64,000 nucleotides of DNA from Roseivirga sp. UBA6052 (GTDB lineage Bacteria; Bacteroidota; Bacteroidia; Cytophagales; Cyclobacteriaceae). The position numbers were made by a program, and so were the translations under genes. The stretch is taken from contig DIYO01000001.1 of NCBI GenBank assembly GCA_002427755.1, positions 558,001-622,000 of the forward strand, in the 5' to 3' direction. The notes under the pieces were generated by a model, which was not told the origin of the DNA, ran no database searches, and saw only the letters and a list, made by a program, of their open reading frames with translations. This document shows, piece after piece, positions 1-8,388 of this stretch (position 1 is its first letter; every line of letters starts with the position of its first letter).

Positions 1-795
1 TTTGGTAGGTTAACGCATGCCATTGGTCAGTGGAACCGCTCAAGAATTTGGACCCAAAGACCTTCTAAAAGAGATAATCTTGATTTAGCTACTGTTCAGA
101 AATATGGATTTGAAACCATAGACCAAGTTTATAACTGGAGAAACTATACTAAACTAGGTGGTGGTGTGGTTTCCGATTTAGGCTCTCACCAAATAGATAT
201 CTTCAATTGGTTTGTAGATAGTTTCCCTAAAACAGTTTATGCCACTGGTAACAACTCATACTTTGGTCTTGAGCAGGCCGATACTATGGCAACTATTTTA
301 GAATACGATACCCCTAAAGGGCCAGCTATTGGTATTTATGAAAACATATCAAACTCAAGAGCAATAGGCGTTTATGAGAGATTTATCGGAGATGACGGTG
401 CTTTTGTAATCTCAGAAGGGAAAGACAACCAGATTTACAGAGAGTCTCGTGTTCCTTCAAAAAGATGGCAGAAGTACATAGATGCTGGTTATTTAGCTAA
501 CCTAGCTGACATGGCTGAATACAAAGAAAAAGAGTCCGGTGACTCTGGTATTAAAGAAACTGCACCTCAAATCAGCTATGACATCAAAGACATGGCAGGA
601 ATGGATAAAGTGTACAATATGAACTCGCATACAGCACACCTTTATAATTTCGTTGAATCTGTTCGAGGTGAAGAAACACTCAATTACGATGCTATCGAGT
701 CTTACAAGTCAGAAGTTTGTATCTACAAAATCCATGAAGCAATTAACGCGGGTGGTGGTAGAATTGAAATTGACCCAAGCGAGTACGAGGTCTAA
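1..795 (+). CDS. Gfo/Idh/MocA-family oxidoreductase, 3' part
   Basis: The reading frame is open from the first base of the window, so the gene starts upstream and only its C-terminal 264 residues are seen. The segment GGGVVSDLGSHQIDIFNWF (about residues 50-68 of the visible part) is the substrate-domain motif typical of NAD(P)-dependent Gfo/Idh/MocA oxidoreductases, with the D...H pair that usually lies near the sugar substrate. The nucleotide-binding Rossmann half is missing because of the window edge. Family members oxidise or epimerise sugars, inositols and related polyols; the substrate cannot be told here. A strong terminator follows 23 bases after the stop. Family call is firm, function general. 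Confidence 0.85.
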   Translation, partial: FGRLTHAIGQWNRSRIWTQRPSKRDNLDLATVQKYGFETIDQVYNWRNYTKLGGGVVSDLGSHQIDIFNWFVDSFPKTVYATGNNSYFGLEQADTMATILEYDTPKGPAIGIYENISNSRAIGVYERFIGDDGAFVISEGKDNQIYRESRVPSKRWQKYIDAGYLANLADMAEYKEKESGDSGIKETAPQISYDIKDMAGMDKVYNMNSHTAHLYNFVESVRGEETLNYDAIESYKSEVCIYKIHEAINAGGGRIEIDPSEYEV

Positions 796-817
796 AAATT
801 ATATAACTATATTAGAT

Positions 818-850
818 AAAAGACAGTATATTTAAGTACTGTCTTTTTTT
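818..850 (+). terminator. Rho-independent terminator after the oxidoreductase gene
   Basis: An 11-bp perfect stem (AAAAGACAGTA at 818-828 with TACTGTCTTTT at 837-847), an 8-base loop and a run of T. It sits between the oxidoreductase stop and the first small membrane-protein gene, so the two are probably separate transcripts. Confidence 0.85.
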
Positions 851-861
851 ATATTTAATAT

Positions 862-1047
862 ATGAGGGAATTAATATTACTTTTTGCCGTTCTGCCTTTT
901 CTAATTATGGCAGCCGCACTAATAGATATTCTCAGAAATGAATTCAATCCACACCAGAATAAACTTATTTGGGTCCTGGTTGTGCTTTTCATGCCTTTTC
1001 TTGGTGGCATTTTATATTTTGCAATAGGACAAAAGAATAAGATTTAG
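862..1047 (+). CDS. Small PLDc_N-type membrane protein, copy 1
   Basis: A 61-residue protein with two hydrophobic helices (about 4-22 and 35-55) separated by a short polar hinge with NEF and NKLIW, ending in PFLGGILYFAIGQ and a basic tail. This matches the PLDc_N (phospholipase D N-terminal-like) membrane module, which in larger proteins precedes cardiolipin synthase or nuclease domains but often stands alone in Bacteroidota. No catalytic residues are present. It is the first of three tandem paralogues with 6- and 4-base gaps, so they are very likely one operon. Function unknown; a role at the inner membrane is inference. Confidence 0.8.
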   Translation: MRELILLFAVLPFLIMAAALIDILRNEFNPHQNKLIWVLVVLFMPFLGGILYFAIGQKNKI

Positions 1048-1053
1048 TCTGTT

Positions 1054-1239
1054 ATGTTTTTCTTCTACATCCTCATATGGGTCATACCTATCATAGCAAT
1101 CATTTATTGCCTAGTGGATATTATTAAAAGTGAATTCGATCAGCCTCTTAATAAAATGATCTGGTTGTTGGTGGTAATTTTCATGCCCATTTTAGGAGCC
1201 ATTCTTTACCTTTCAATCGGCAGAAGAAACAAAATCTAA
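1054..1239 (+). CDS. Small PLDc_N-type membrane protein, copy 2
   Basis: A 61-residue paralogue of the genes on both sides, with the same plan: a hydrophobic N-terminal helix, a hinge containing SEF and NKMIW, a second helix with PILGAILYLSIG, and the basic end RRNKI. It keeps nearly all positions shared by copies 1 and 3. The start lies 6 bases after the stop of copy 1. No lipid-binding or enzymatic residues can be named. Function unknown. Confidence 0.8.
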   Translation: MFFFYILIWVIPIIAIIYCLVDIIKSEFDQPLNKMIWLLVVIFMPILGAILYLSIGRRNKI

Positions 1240-1243
1240 AGAA

Positions 1244-1477
1244 ATGATACACGCGATTGGAATACCTGGGGGAGCAGAAATTATTGTCATCCTACTTGTC
1301 TTGGTGCTACCATATATTCTGAATATTGTAGCGCTAATCGAGGTTTTAAGAAATGAATTTGAACCAAGTCAAAACAAGCTGATTTGGCTTATAGTAGTAC
1401 TAGTCATCCCATTCTTGGGTGCCGTACTTTATTTTCTAATGGGTAGAAAAGGACGAATTAAACTGGACAGTAATTAA
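1244..1477 (+). CDS. Small PLDc_N-type membrane protein, copy 3
   Basis: A 77-residue paralogue of the two preceding genes with a longer N-terminus (about 14 extra residues including a GIPGG turn) and a slightly longer polar tail. The conserved core (RNEF, QNKLIW, PFLGAVLYF, GRKG) is intact. It begins 4 bases after copy 2. Its stop codon TAA shares the tetranucleotide TTAA with the stop of a small convergent reading frame on the other strand. Function unknown. Confidence 0.8.
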   Translation: MIHAIGIPGGAEIIVILLVLVLPYILNIVALIEVLRNEFEPSQNKLIWLIVVLVIPFLGAVLYFLMGRKGRIKLDSN

Positions 1478-1578
1478 ACGTCCCAATCTTTCTTGTGAGA
1501 AGAAACTTTCTCGTTTGGAAGTACATAAGGAGCTGCAACAGCGGCAATGAAAAGTGCGAATACAACAAGAATAAACAT
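1474..1578 (-). CDS. Possible 34-residue single-pass membrane peptide
   Basis: Reading the minus strand from ATG at 1578 gives a 34-residue frame ending at TAA (1474-1476). Residues 2-20 are strongly hydrophobic (FILVVFALFIAAVAAPYVL) and the rest is polar and charged, ending in KKDWDV. This is the layout of a one-helix membrane micropeptide. The frame fills the space between the third PLDc_N gene and the long gap before 1751, and the stop overlaps the convergent stop by four bases. There is no strong ribosome-binding site, which is normal in Bacteroidota. Existence as a gene is inference from composition only. Confidence 0.45.
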   Translation of the reverse strand: MFILVVFALFIAAVAAPYVLPNEKVSSHKKDWDV

Positions 1579-1750
1579 ATCTTTTTCTTTGCTGCGAAGA
1601 TGTGAACAAAAACGATTTCAATCAACTGTTTTTATTTAAAATATGTGTACTAATACTGTATAAGGTAACTAAGCAATCCACTACCATTTAATTCAAGATT
1701 TCTTAACAATACCTTACCACTCTTATTCCTTAATTTGTGTCTTTATCATT

Positions 1751-3442
1751 ATGAGGCGGTACTTTTTCATCTTTGGGATAATTCTAAATATAAGCCTATT
1801 CGCTCAAGAGGATATTGTTATACTCAAAGGTCAAATAGTAGATAGTTTAACAAATGAACCTGTTCCATTTGCCAACATAAGACTTAACAACTTCTACTAT
1901 GGTACTGCTACAAATATTGAAGGCCGATTTGAGCTCAAGCTAAAAACCAATCGCTTTACATCAGAAAACGAATTGAGACTTTCTTGCATTGGTTATGTCT
2001 CAAAACGAATCAGCCTCAGTGAGATTGATCCTTTAAAATACCAAAAGCTAATACTTAAAGCTTCGAGTCAGCAACTCAACGAGGTAGTCGTAAAAGGCGA
2101 AAGAGCCAAAAGAAGAGAAACCAATCAGGCCAAAACTTTAATTATGGACGCGATCGATAGAATTCCGGCTAACAAGGTTAGGTCTAAGTATTTGGCGAAA
2201 GGATTCTACAGGCACTACTGTAAAGAAGACACAGCCTATGTAAGGCTCACTGAGGCTGCTATTGACTATACGCAAAATGATGTAAAACCAACACTAGTAC
2301 AAATACCTCAAAACCGACTCGGATTTGGAATTAAGCATTTAAGGAGAAGCTATGATTACACCTCTTTTGCCAAGCTCAGCCACCCTCCCATTTCACTTAA
2401 CTTCCTTTTATCAAATGACATTAACAATTATGAATTTCATAACCCGCTGCGCAAAAACTTGGACAACTATGAATTCTACATATCAGATACCACCAATTTT
2501 GAGCAAGATCAAGTGGTAATTATAGAGTTCGAAAACAAAGAGAAAAAACAGCTGAGTTACTCTGGTAAAATCTACATTAACCTAAGGGATAAGGCATTTA
2601 TCAGGGCAGATTTTCTAGAAACCCAAATTAGCACCAATAAGGTCGATAGCATCCATTCAATTGTAGACAAGAAAGTCTTTTATGACAGGATCAATGGTAG
2701 ATATTATGCCAATAGAATCATCTCAGATGTTACTGCCACGCATCATGCATTAACCCATCCTCATAAAGACCCAATAGCCCATAAATCTCATGTAGAACTC
2801 ATGATTAACGAGTTTATTCCAAAGACCAAAGAACTTATAGAGAGCGAAGAGCCTTCGGAAGAAGATTTACGCGAAATCACCTATGATTCTGCATTCTGGA
2901 ATAGCTATATCGTACTTGAAGCGACACCCCTTGAGCAAAAGATCATTGATGACCTTTCCTCTAAAGTAGACCTACAAAAGCAGTTCAAGTCGGCAAACGC
3001 ATTAAAAGACGGAGTACAAAGTCTCATTCAATCTGCGGAATGTCAGAACGTATTGAACCAATATAAAAACACACCTACCTATGTGATTTTTTGGGCAAAA
3101 TGGAAGATCCCGAATTATTACGAAGTATTACCATCTCCAATCATGCGAAAATTGATAGCCAAAGAGAAAGTAAACTTGGTAATGATTTCTCTTGATGAAG
3201 ATGAAGAAAAATGGCTTTTGAATAGAGAAGTTTATGGATTCGATAACTCCAGTATTAATCACCATAGAATAGACCTAGGATATGGTGAAGAATCCATCCG
3301 TAACTTCTTTTCAGACATTTTACCAGACTTTCTTGTGATTGATGAAAATGGTGAAATAGTAGATCATCATCCACCCTTTCCAAATCAAGTAATGTCTAAG
3401 GATTATTTCAGAAATATAAGTCAAGCTTCTAACGGAAACTGA
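1751..3442 (+). CDS. Secreted protein: carboxypeptidase-regulatory-like domain plus thioredoxin-like domain without cysteines
   Basis: A 563-residue protein with a signal peptide (1-19, ending in LFAQ). Residues about 24-115 form a CarboxypepD_reg-like beta-sandwich (VILKGQIVDSLTNEPVPFAN, then NEVVVKGE), as found at the start of many Bacteroidota outer-membrane proteins. The middle (120-400) is unrecognised. The last ~130 residues resemble a TlpA/thioredoxin fold: YVIFWAKWKIPN stands where WAxWCxxC would be (near residue 446), and LPDFLVIDENGEIV matches the later cis-proline strand. Both redox cysteines are absent, so disulfide chemistry is unlikely. It probably acts in the periplasm or at the surface. 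Its end overlaps the convergent neighbour by 14 bases. Confidence 0.75.
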   Translation: MRRYFFIFGIILNISLFAQEDIVILKGQIVDSLTNEPVPFANIRLNNFYYGTATNIEGRFELKLKTNRFTSENELRLSCIGYVSKRISLSEIDPLKYQKLILKASSQQLNEVVVKGERAKRRETNQAKTLIMDAIDRIPANKVRSKYLAKGFYRHYCKEDTAYVRLTEAAIDYTQNDVKPTLVQIPQNRLGFGIKHLRRSYDYTSFAKLSHPPISLNFLLSNDINNYEFHNPLRKNLDNYEFYISDTTNFEQDQVVIIEFENKEKKQLSYSGKIYINLRDKAFIRADFLETQISTNKVDSIHSIVDKKVFYDRINGRYYANRIISDVTATHHALTHPHKDPIAHKSHVELMINEFIPKTKELIESEEPSEEDLREITYDSAFWNSYIVLEATPLEQKIIDDLSSKVDLQKQFKSANALKDGVQSLIQSAECQNVLNQYKNTPTYVIFWAKWKIPNYYEVLPSPIMRKLIAKEKVNLVMISLDEDEEKWLLNREVYGFDNSSINHHRIDLGYGEESIRNFFSDILPDFLVIDENGEIVDHHPPFPNQVMSKDYFRNISQASNGN

Positions 3443-4910
3443 CTTTTGATAAGCGAGTTGTTTTTGACTCGTTCACAAATTCTACACCCAGCAAAGCTTC
3501 TTTAGTCCAAGAAGTTAGAGTCGTATTTTCTTCAGTATCAATTACTTTTACTTCTCTTTTCCTATAGTCGAAATCAAAAAATCTATTTTCAAAGGAATAA
3601 GCCAATCCTGAATCATTTAATTGTTCCGATTGAGCCAATGCGCCACTATCTTCGATATTAAACCACAAACCCGGTTGATCCTTTACAACTCCCGCATTAG
3701 AAACGAAAATCATACTCGTGTGATTGTAAGAAAGTCCTTCGCTTATGGCTTTAGCTAAACTCTGTCCCATAAAATTGAATTGCATTTGATCAGTGGCGGA
3801 GTAATTATCAATACGATCCGAAATGGTTGAACCATCAAGACCATCTCTCAAACCATAGGTATTCAGGTCTAACTGAGCTCTTCTATCACGAGCGATAAAT
3901 TGCTGTTCAAGGGTCCCTCTATTTCTAAACTGAGCACCATAAGTCTCAAAAGCTATCCACGCTCCTTCTTTATCAAACACTATATTATCAGTATAGATCT
4001 GTCTATTAGGCAATTTGTATTTAGTTTCCTTGGCATTAGAATAGCCTTTAGACTCAATATCTTTTATTCTCTTATAAGCGCTAACACCAGGAATATCCTT
4101 GAATGGTTTGAGCGATAATTTGGAACGTTCTGAAAAAGACCCAAAATACAAACCTAAATCCTTGGGCTTGTTAGCCATTCCATATAGGCCCGTCACAATC
4201 GCCCTATTATCACTGAACTTACCTTTTATACTTCTAACCTCTCGATTCTGAAATTGATCCAACTTTTTGTTCACTATAATCTCACCATCTAATGAAATTG
4301 AGCGCCAGACAATAACGTCTTTGCTATCTACCTCTCCTAAGATCAAATAATCCACTGCTTTGCGAGACTTATTGAACTGAAGACTACCTGCATATTTGAG
4401 GTTACCTGGTAAACCCACTGGTAAAGCATTGTAGGTGTTATCAGGTAATAGCTTAAAGACAGTTGGATTATTGTCAATTGCACCTGCCGCCCAAATATTA
4501 TCATAATAGAAATCTACTTCCGATACTTCAAAAGGGTCGGTAAAAACATAGGCGTTACGTTGGTAGCTTCCATCTTCTAGATTGGCCAGAATCAATTCAT
4601 ACTGCTGCCTGCGCCTATCTGTAAATAAAAGAAGTATACCATCCTCATTCACTTTCCTTAATACCGGAGTCAATCCTTTACTGAATGGGTAGTAATTCTT
4701 CCATACTTCCTGAAAACTGTTATCTACCATAGAAAACTCTAAGGCAAGATCTCCAGAATTTGTCCTCAGCAAATCTCTGTTGAGTAATACCAAATTGCCA
4801 TTAGCTTGAGGATAAGGAATTAAAAACCCTTTGAATTCTTTAGTCTGTGCAAGAGAACTACTCGTACAGACTAATATGAGTATTGCCAAGACGTTTATGA
4901 ATCTGATCAT
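3429..4910 (-). CDS. Secreted protein of unknown function
   Basis: I place the start at ATG 4910 (MIRFINVLAILILVCTSSS..), which gives a clean signal peptide ending near LAQ. A TTG eight codons upstream (4934) would add an unlikely N-terminus. The mature protein of about 470 residues is rich in beta-type sequence with repeated aromatic and charged strands, and has no motif I recognise. It lies 58 bases downstream of the LolA-like gene on the same strand, so the two may be co-transcribed. Its 3' end overlaps the convergent gene by 14 bases. Probably periplasmic or envelope-located. Confidence 0.7.
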   Translation of the reverse strand: MIRFINVLAILILVCTSSSLAQTKEFKGFLIPYPQANGNLVLLNRDLLRTNSGDLALEFSMVDNSFQEVWKNYYPFSKGLTPVLRKVNEDGILLLFTDRRRQQYELILANLEDGSYQRNAYVFTDPFEVSEVDFYYDNIWAAGAIDNNPTVFKLLPDNTYNALPVGLPGNLKYAGSLQFNKSRKAVDYLILGEVDSKDVIVWRSISLDGEIIVNKKLDQFQNREVRSIKGKFSDNRAIVTGLYGMANKPKDLGLYFGSFSERSKLSLKPFKDIPGVSAYKRIKDIESKGYSNAKETKYKLPNRQIYTDNIVFDKEGAWIAFETYGAQFRNRGTLEQQFIARDRRAQLDLNTYGLRDGLDGSTISDRIDNYSATDQMQFNFMGQSLAKAISEGLSYNHTSMIFVSNAGVVKDQPGLWFNIEDSGALAQSEQLNDSGLAYSFENRFFDFDYRKREVKVIDTEENTTLTSWTKEALLGVEFVNESKTTRLSKVSFR

Positions 4911-4968
4911 TGGTAATAGGATTGAGTTGTTCAATAAGTGTTTAGTTGATCTAATATCAGTTTATATA

Positions 4969-5700
4969 TCATTTGAACCATGACTTCAACGGTCTTTTAG
5001 GATCAAAAATCTTTGCATCCAACACCTCACCGGATTCAATGTCAAGGTAGTTTTCCACCTGAAGCAATCTGCCATCCAAATAGAAGGTAACTACCTGTTC
5101 TACCCAGCCCCCATTTACACGCTTGTGATCAGAATATATGACGTCTAAGATTTGACTGTTACCCGTTTTGCTAATTCTTCTCACTGTGTAATAGTGATCT
5201 GCATCTACCCAAAACTGCTTGGTGTCTAAATCTCCTGCTTTGGCACCCACTACGATGGTTTTTCTGCCATTCAGGTTATCGTATCTAATCTCATCGGTAT
5301 TGTATCCATAAGCTTTGAGCTTATCTAGAATAGAATTTTGAGGTCTATAGTACATTCCTCCCTTGAAAAGCAAGAACTCCTGCGCTTGTACACTACTCCT
5401 TTCCAATTTGTAATCATCGTACCTATAGGCAGAATCGTTTCGGAAAATCACAAATCTCCCCTCTTGATTGTAATCAATCCTAAAAAAATCAGGGTAGCTT
5501 ACCGCTTCATACCAAATGGCTGTATCTCTTACAGCACCATTCTGATTGTAACGAATTGTCTCTTGAGTAAAGGTGAATTCCTTGAACCAACTTCCCCTAT
5601 GTTTCACTTGCATGGCATCAATTAGTTGCGGAACACTTTCTATTTGACACATCAACGGTGTAGAAAGTAAAAAAAGAAGACCAAAAATTGAGTTTTTCAT
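4969..5700 (-). CDS. Periplasmic LolA-like protein
   Basis: A 243-residue protein with a signal peptide (about 1-18, ..TPLMCQ). The rest is a run of amphipathic strands with WYEAVSYPDFFRIDY, GRFVIFRNDSAYRY and QFWVDADHYYTVRRI, the pattern of the half-barrel LolA/LolB-like fold that binds lipid or lipoprotein acyl chains. Sequence identity to true LolA is not obvious, so this may be one of the many LolA-like outer-membrane lipid-handling proteins. It diverges from the ABC-F gene, with 41 bases between the two start codons. Fold assignment is inference from the strand pattern. Confidence 0.55.
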   Translation of the reverse strand: MKNSIFGLLFLLSTPLMCQIESVPQLIDAMQVKHRGSWFKEFTFTQETIRYNQNGAVRDTAIWYEAVSYPDFFRIDYNQEGRFVIFRNDSAYRYDDYKLERSSVQAQEFLLFKGGMYYRPQNSILDKLKAYGYNTDEIRYDNLNGRKTIVVGAKAGDLDTKQFWVDADHYYTVRRISKTGNSQILDVIYSDHKRVNGGWVEQVVTFYLDGRLLQVENYLDIESGEVLDAKIFDPKRPLKSWFK

Positions 5701-5713
5701 AACAGTAAGGTAC

Positions 5714-5721
5714 TACCTTTG
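5714..5721 (+). promoter_or_regulatory. Promoter -7 element of the ABC-F gene
   Basis: TACCTTTG, a perfect match to the Bacteroidota -7 element TAnnTTTG, ends 20 bases before the ABC-F start codon. A TTG about 23 bases upstream could serve as the -33 element. Transcription would begin around 5728, giving a short leader. Confidence 0.65.
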
Positions 5722-5741
5722 CGGCCGAAAATCCATTCAAT

Positions 5742-7355
5742 ATGATATCTGTACAAAATGTATCTCTGGCTTTTGGTAAAAGGGTTCTTTTCGATGAAGT
5801 AAACATAAAGTTCACCGGTAATAACTGCTATGGCGTTATTGGAGCTAACGGAGCAGGTAAATCTACGTTCTTGAAAATCTTATCTGGTGACATTGACCCT
5901 AACTCAGGAAAGGTTACCATGGAGCCTGGAAAGCGTATGGCTGTGTTGAAACAGAATCATTTTGAGTTTGATGAAGTATCGGTGCTAGATACGGTAATGA
6001 TGGGACATACTGTGCTATGGGGCATTATGAAAGAAAAAGATGCCATTTACATGAAACCTGACTTCTCAGAAGAAGATGGAATCAAAGCATCTGAATTAGA
6101 GGCACAGTTTGCTGAAATGGACGGCTGGAATGCTGAATCAGATGCTGCTGCTTTATTGAGCGGATTAGGGATTACTGAGGACCTACATTACAGTTTGGTT
6201 AAGGACCTCAATGGTAGCAAGAAAGTGAGAGTATTATTGGCTCAAGCCCTATTTGGTAATCCTGACGTACTGATTCTAGATGAGCCAACAAACGATCTTG
6301 ACTTAAATACCATTGCATGGCTTGAAGACTTCTTATTAGAGTTTAAGAATACAGTGATCGTAGTCTCTCACGACAGACACTTTCTAGATACCATCTGTAC
6401 CAACATCGTAGATATTGACTTTAGCCAGGTTAGATTGTTTACAGGTAACTATAGTTTCTGGTACCAATCCAGTCAGTTAGCCCTGTCTCAGCGATCAGCG
6501 GCCAATAAGAAGGCAGAAGACAAGAAAAAGGAATTGCAGGAGTTTATTGCCCGATTCTCTGCGAATGCATCTAAATCAAAACAAGCGACCAGTAGAAGAA
6601 AGCTGTTAGATAAAATCAATGTAGAAGACATTCAACCTTCTACCAGAAGATATCCTGCTATTATCTTCCAACAAGAGAGACAAGCAGGTGACCAGATTCT
6701 AGAAATCAAAGAACTGGGCTATGGTAATGAAGAAAAGTCTCTTTTCGCAGAACTGGACCTTTTCGTCAATCGAGGAGATAAAATAGCCGTGTTAAGTAAA
6801 GACAGTTCAGCTACAAGTTCATTCTTTAAAATATTGATGGACGAACTAAAAGCTGACAAAGGACAATTCAAGTTCGGTCAAACAATCACAACCTCCTACT
6901 TACCGAATGACAATGCAGAGTATTTTGATACAGATGATAATCTGATCGACTGGCTGCGTCAGTTTGCCACAGGAGAAAAAGATGAGGTATTCATTCGAGG
7001 CTTCTTGGGAAAAATGCTCTTCTCTGGAGAAGAAGTATTTAAAAAGGCCAATGTGCTTTCAGGAGGTGAAAAAGTACGTTGTATGCTTTCTAGAATGATG
7101 TTAGCACAAGGAAACGTGTTGATTATTGATGAACCCACTAACCACTTAGACCTTGAATCTATTCAGGCTTTTAATAACGCTTTAAAAGACTTTCCGGGAA
7201 CCGTTTTATTCTCCTCTCACGATCATGAGTTTACCAATACAGTTGCCAACCGAATATTAGAAATTGGACCAAATGGATACTTAGATAAGCTCAGCACCTA
7301 TGATGAATACATTGCTAATGAGCAATGGATGGCGCAGAGGGAAGGTATTTATTAG
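5742..7355 (+). CDS. ABC-F family ATPase (YbiT/YkpA-like) with one degenerate ATP site
   Basis: A 537-residue soluble protein with two ABC domains and no membrane segments, the plan of ABC-F ribosome-associated translation factors. NBD1 has an intact Walker A (GANGAGKST, 34-42) and Walker B/EP (VLILDEPTNDLD, near 176). The interdomain linker (about 245-315) is charged and helical. NBD2 has an intact signature (LSGGEKVRC, 439-447) and Walker B (VLIIDEPTNHLD, near 459). The NBD2 Walker A is replaced by LSKDSSATSS (351-360), and the NBD1 signature is LNGSK (156-160) rather than LSGGE/Q. In the ABC dimer these two degenerate elements make the same ATP site. ABC-F members act on stalled ribosomes or confer antibiotic resistance; the role here is unknown. 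Confidence 0.9.
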   Translation: MISVQNVSLAFGKRVLFDEVNIKFTGNNCYGVIGANGAGKSTFLKILSGDIDPNSGKVTMEPGKRMAVLKQNHFEFDEVSVLDTVMMGHTVLWGIMKEKDAIYMKPDFSEEDGIKASELEAQFAEMDGWNAESDAAALLSGLGITEDLHYSLVKDLNGSKKVRVLLAQALFGNPDVLILDEPTNDLDLNTIAWLEDFLLEFKNTVIVVSHDRHFLDTICTNIVDIDFSQVRLFTGNYSFWYQSSQLALSQRSAANKKAEDKKKELQEFIARFSANASKSKQATSRRKLLDKINVEDIQPSTRRYPAIIFQQERQAGDQILEIKELGYGNEEKSLFAELDLFVNRGDKIAVLSKDSSATSSFFKILMDELKADKGQFKFGQTITTSYLPNDNAEYFDTDDNLIDWLRQFATGEKDEVFIRGFLGKMLFSGEEVFKKANVLSGGEKVRCMLSRMMLAQGNVLIIDEPTNHLDLESIQAFNNALKDFPGTVLFSSHDHEFTNTVANRILEIGPNGYLDKLSTYDEYIANEQWMAQREGIY

Positions 7356-7391
7356 TCTAATCTTTATCTTTCTGAAAAGGAAGAAAACTTA

Positions 7392-7886
7392 ATGGCGTTT
7401 TTCAATCATAAGGAAAGAGAACTGTTTCATGGTAGGCATTTGATCGGTACAATCGTATTTGCAGCCGGAATCATTAATATGCTCAGCCCATTGTTTTGGG
7501 CATCTAAAAACTCTTTAAGCACCACAATTCTCATCGGTGCTGGAGCCAGTATGGTAGGCCTGTTTTTTATGACAGCTTATGACGGTAAACAGGTAGATTT
7601 TAGCGGCAAGCGTTTCAGAGAGTATCATGCTATACTTGGCTTCAAAATTGGCGAATGGAAATCTTTACCGGCTATAGATCGCGTAGAATTATTAAGTACA
7701 GAAGAAGATGTAATGAATGAGCCTAATGGGGTCAGTCCAACATTAACTACTAGAATCAAGGTTCATATTCTATATGTTTTTGGTAAAGGGAATACCAACC
7801 CTGAATTCAACTTGAGGATTAGGAAAGAAAAAAAGGCCCAAGAAATATTGGACCTTTTTAAATCTGAATTAGTCGCTGTTGACTAA
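7392..7886 (+). CDS. Membrane protein of unknown function
   Basis: A 164-residue protein with two hydrophobic helices in the first half (about 17-37 and 44-62: LIGTIVFAAGIINML and STTILIGAGASMVGLFFM). A soluble C-terminal half follows with a strand pattern (RIKVHILYVFGKGNTNPEFN) resembling small PH-like membrane-associated domains. It follows the ABC-F gene by 36 bases on the same strand and may share its transcript. The last four bases overlap the convergent gene. I do not recognise a family. Confidence 0.7.
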   Translation: MAFFNHKERELFHGRHLIGTIVFAAGIINMLSPLFWASKNSLSTTILIGAGASMVGLFFMTAYDGKQVDFSGKRFREYHAILGFKIGEWKSLPAIDRVELLSTEEDVMNEPNGVSPTLTTRIKVHILYVFGKGNTNPEFNLRIRKEKKAQEILDLFKSELVAVD

Positions 7887-8263
7887 GCGTATATCTCTCT
7901 TGCAAATCCGAACTGCTTAGGAGCAAAAGTAGCGTCTAAGCCCATGGCTAGAGCAGCCTGCTGCATTTCCTGAGGAACTTCTCCTAAAAATAAAAAAGGA
8001 CCTGGATTGGCTACTTCTAAAAGCTGAGGAAAATGTGCTCCTGCGGTTGTACCCAAATGAAAGCCTAGAGCACCTGCGTCTTGAAAGTGATCATAAACAA
8101 TTAGGGTATTACTCGATTCATCAAAATAACAATTCACTTCCAATGCTCCCGGCTCATTAGCCTTCATAGCATCTGTTACATGATTATAAATTCCTTTAAG
8201 CGATTCAACTTTACCTTCTTTAGCTGTCCATTTGTACACAACAGTTATTAATTGATTTTCCAT
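7883..8263 (-). CDS. Antibiotic-biosynthesis-monooxygenase-like (quinol monooxygenase-type) protein
   Basis: A 126-residue protein of the ABM dimeric alpha/beta-barrel superfamily. The N-terminal strand LITVVYKWTAKEGKVESL, the helix ending in EPGALEVNCYFDESSNTLIVYDHFQD, and AGAHF are typical. Small ABM proteins include quinol and anthrone monooxygenases that need no cofactor, but many have no known substrate. It is divergent from the GlxA-type regulator 125 bases away, which might control it. The 3' end overlaps the convergent membrane-protein gene by four bases. Family firm, substrate unknown. Confidence 0.75.
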   Translation of the reverse strand: MENQLITVVYKWTAKEGKVESLKGIYNHVTDAMKANEPGALEVNCYFDESSNTLIVYDHFQDAGALGFHLGTTAGAHFPQLLEVANPGPFLFLGEVPQEMQQAALAMGLDATFAPKQFGFAREIYA

Positions 8264-8388
8264 GATATGATTTTGTTTAGTTTCGAATACATCTCAAAGG
8301 TATGTCGGAAAACCACCCCTAATAGGTGTAATTTATGACTTCCTATAGGGTTGATTATGACACCAATACATACGATCTTTGTTCAATC

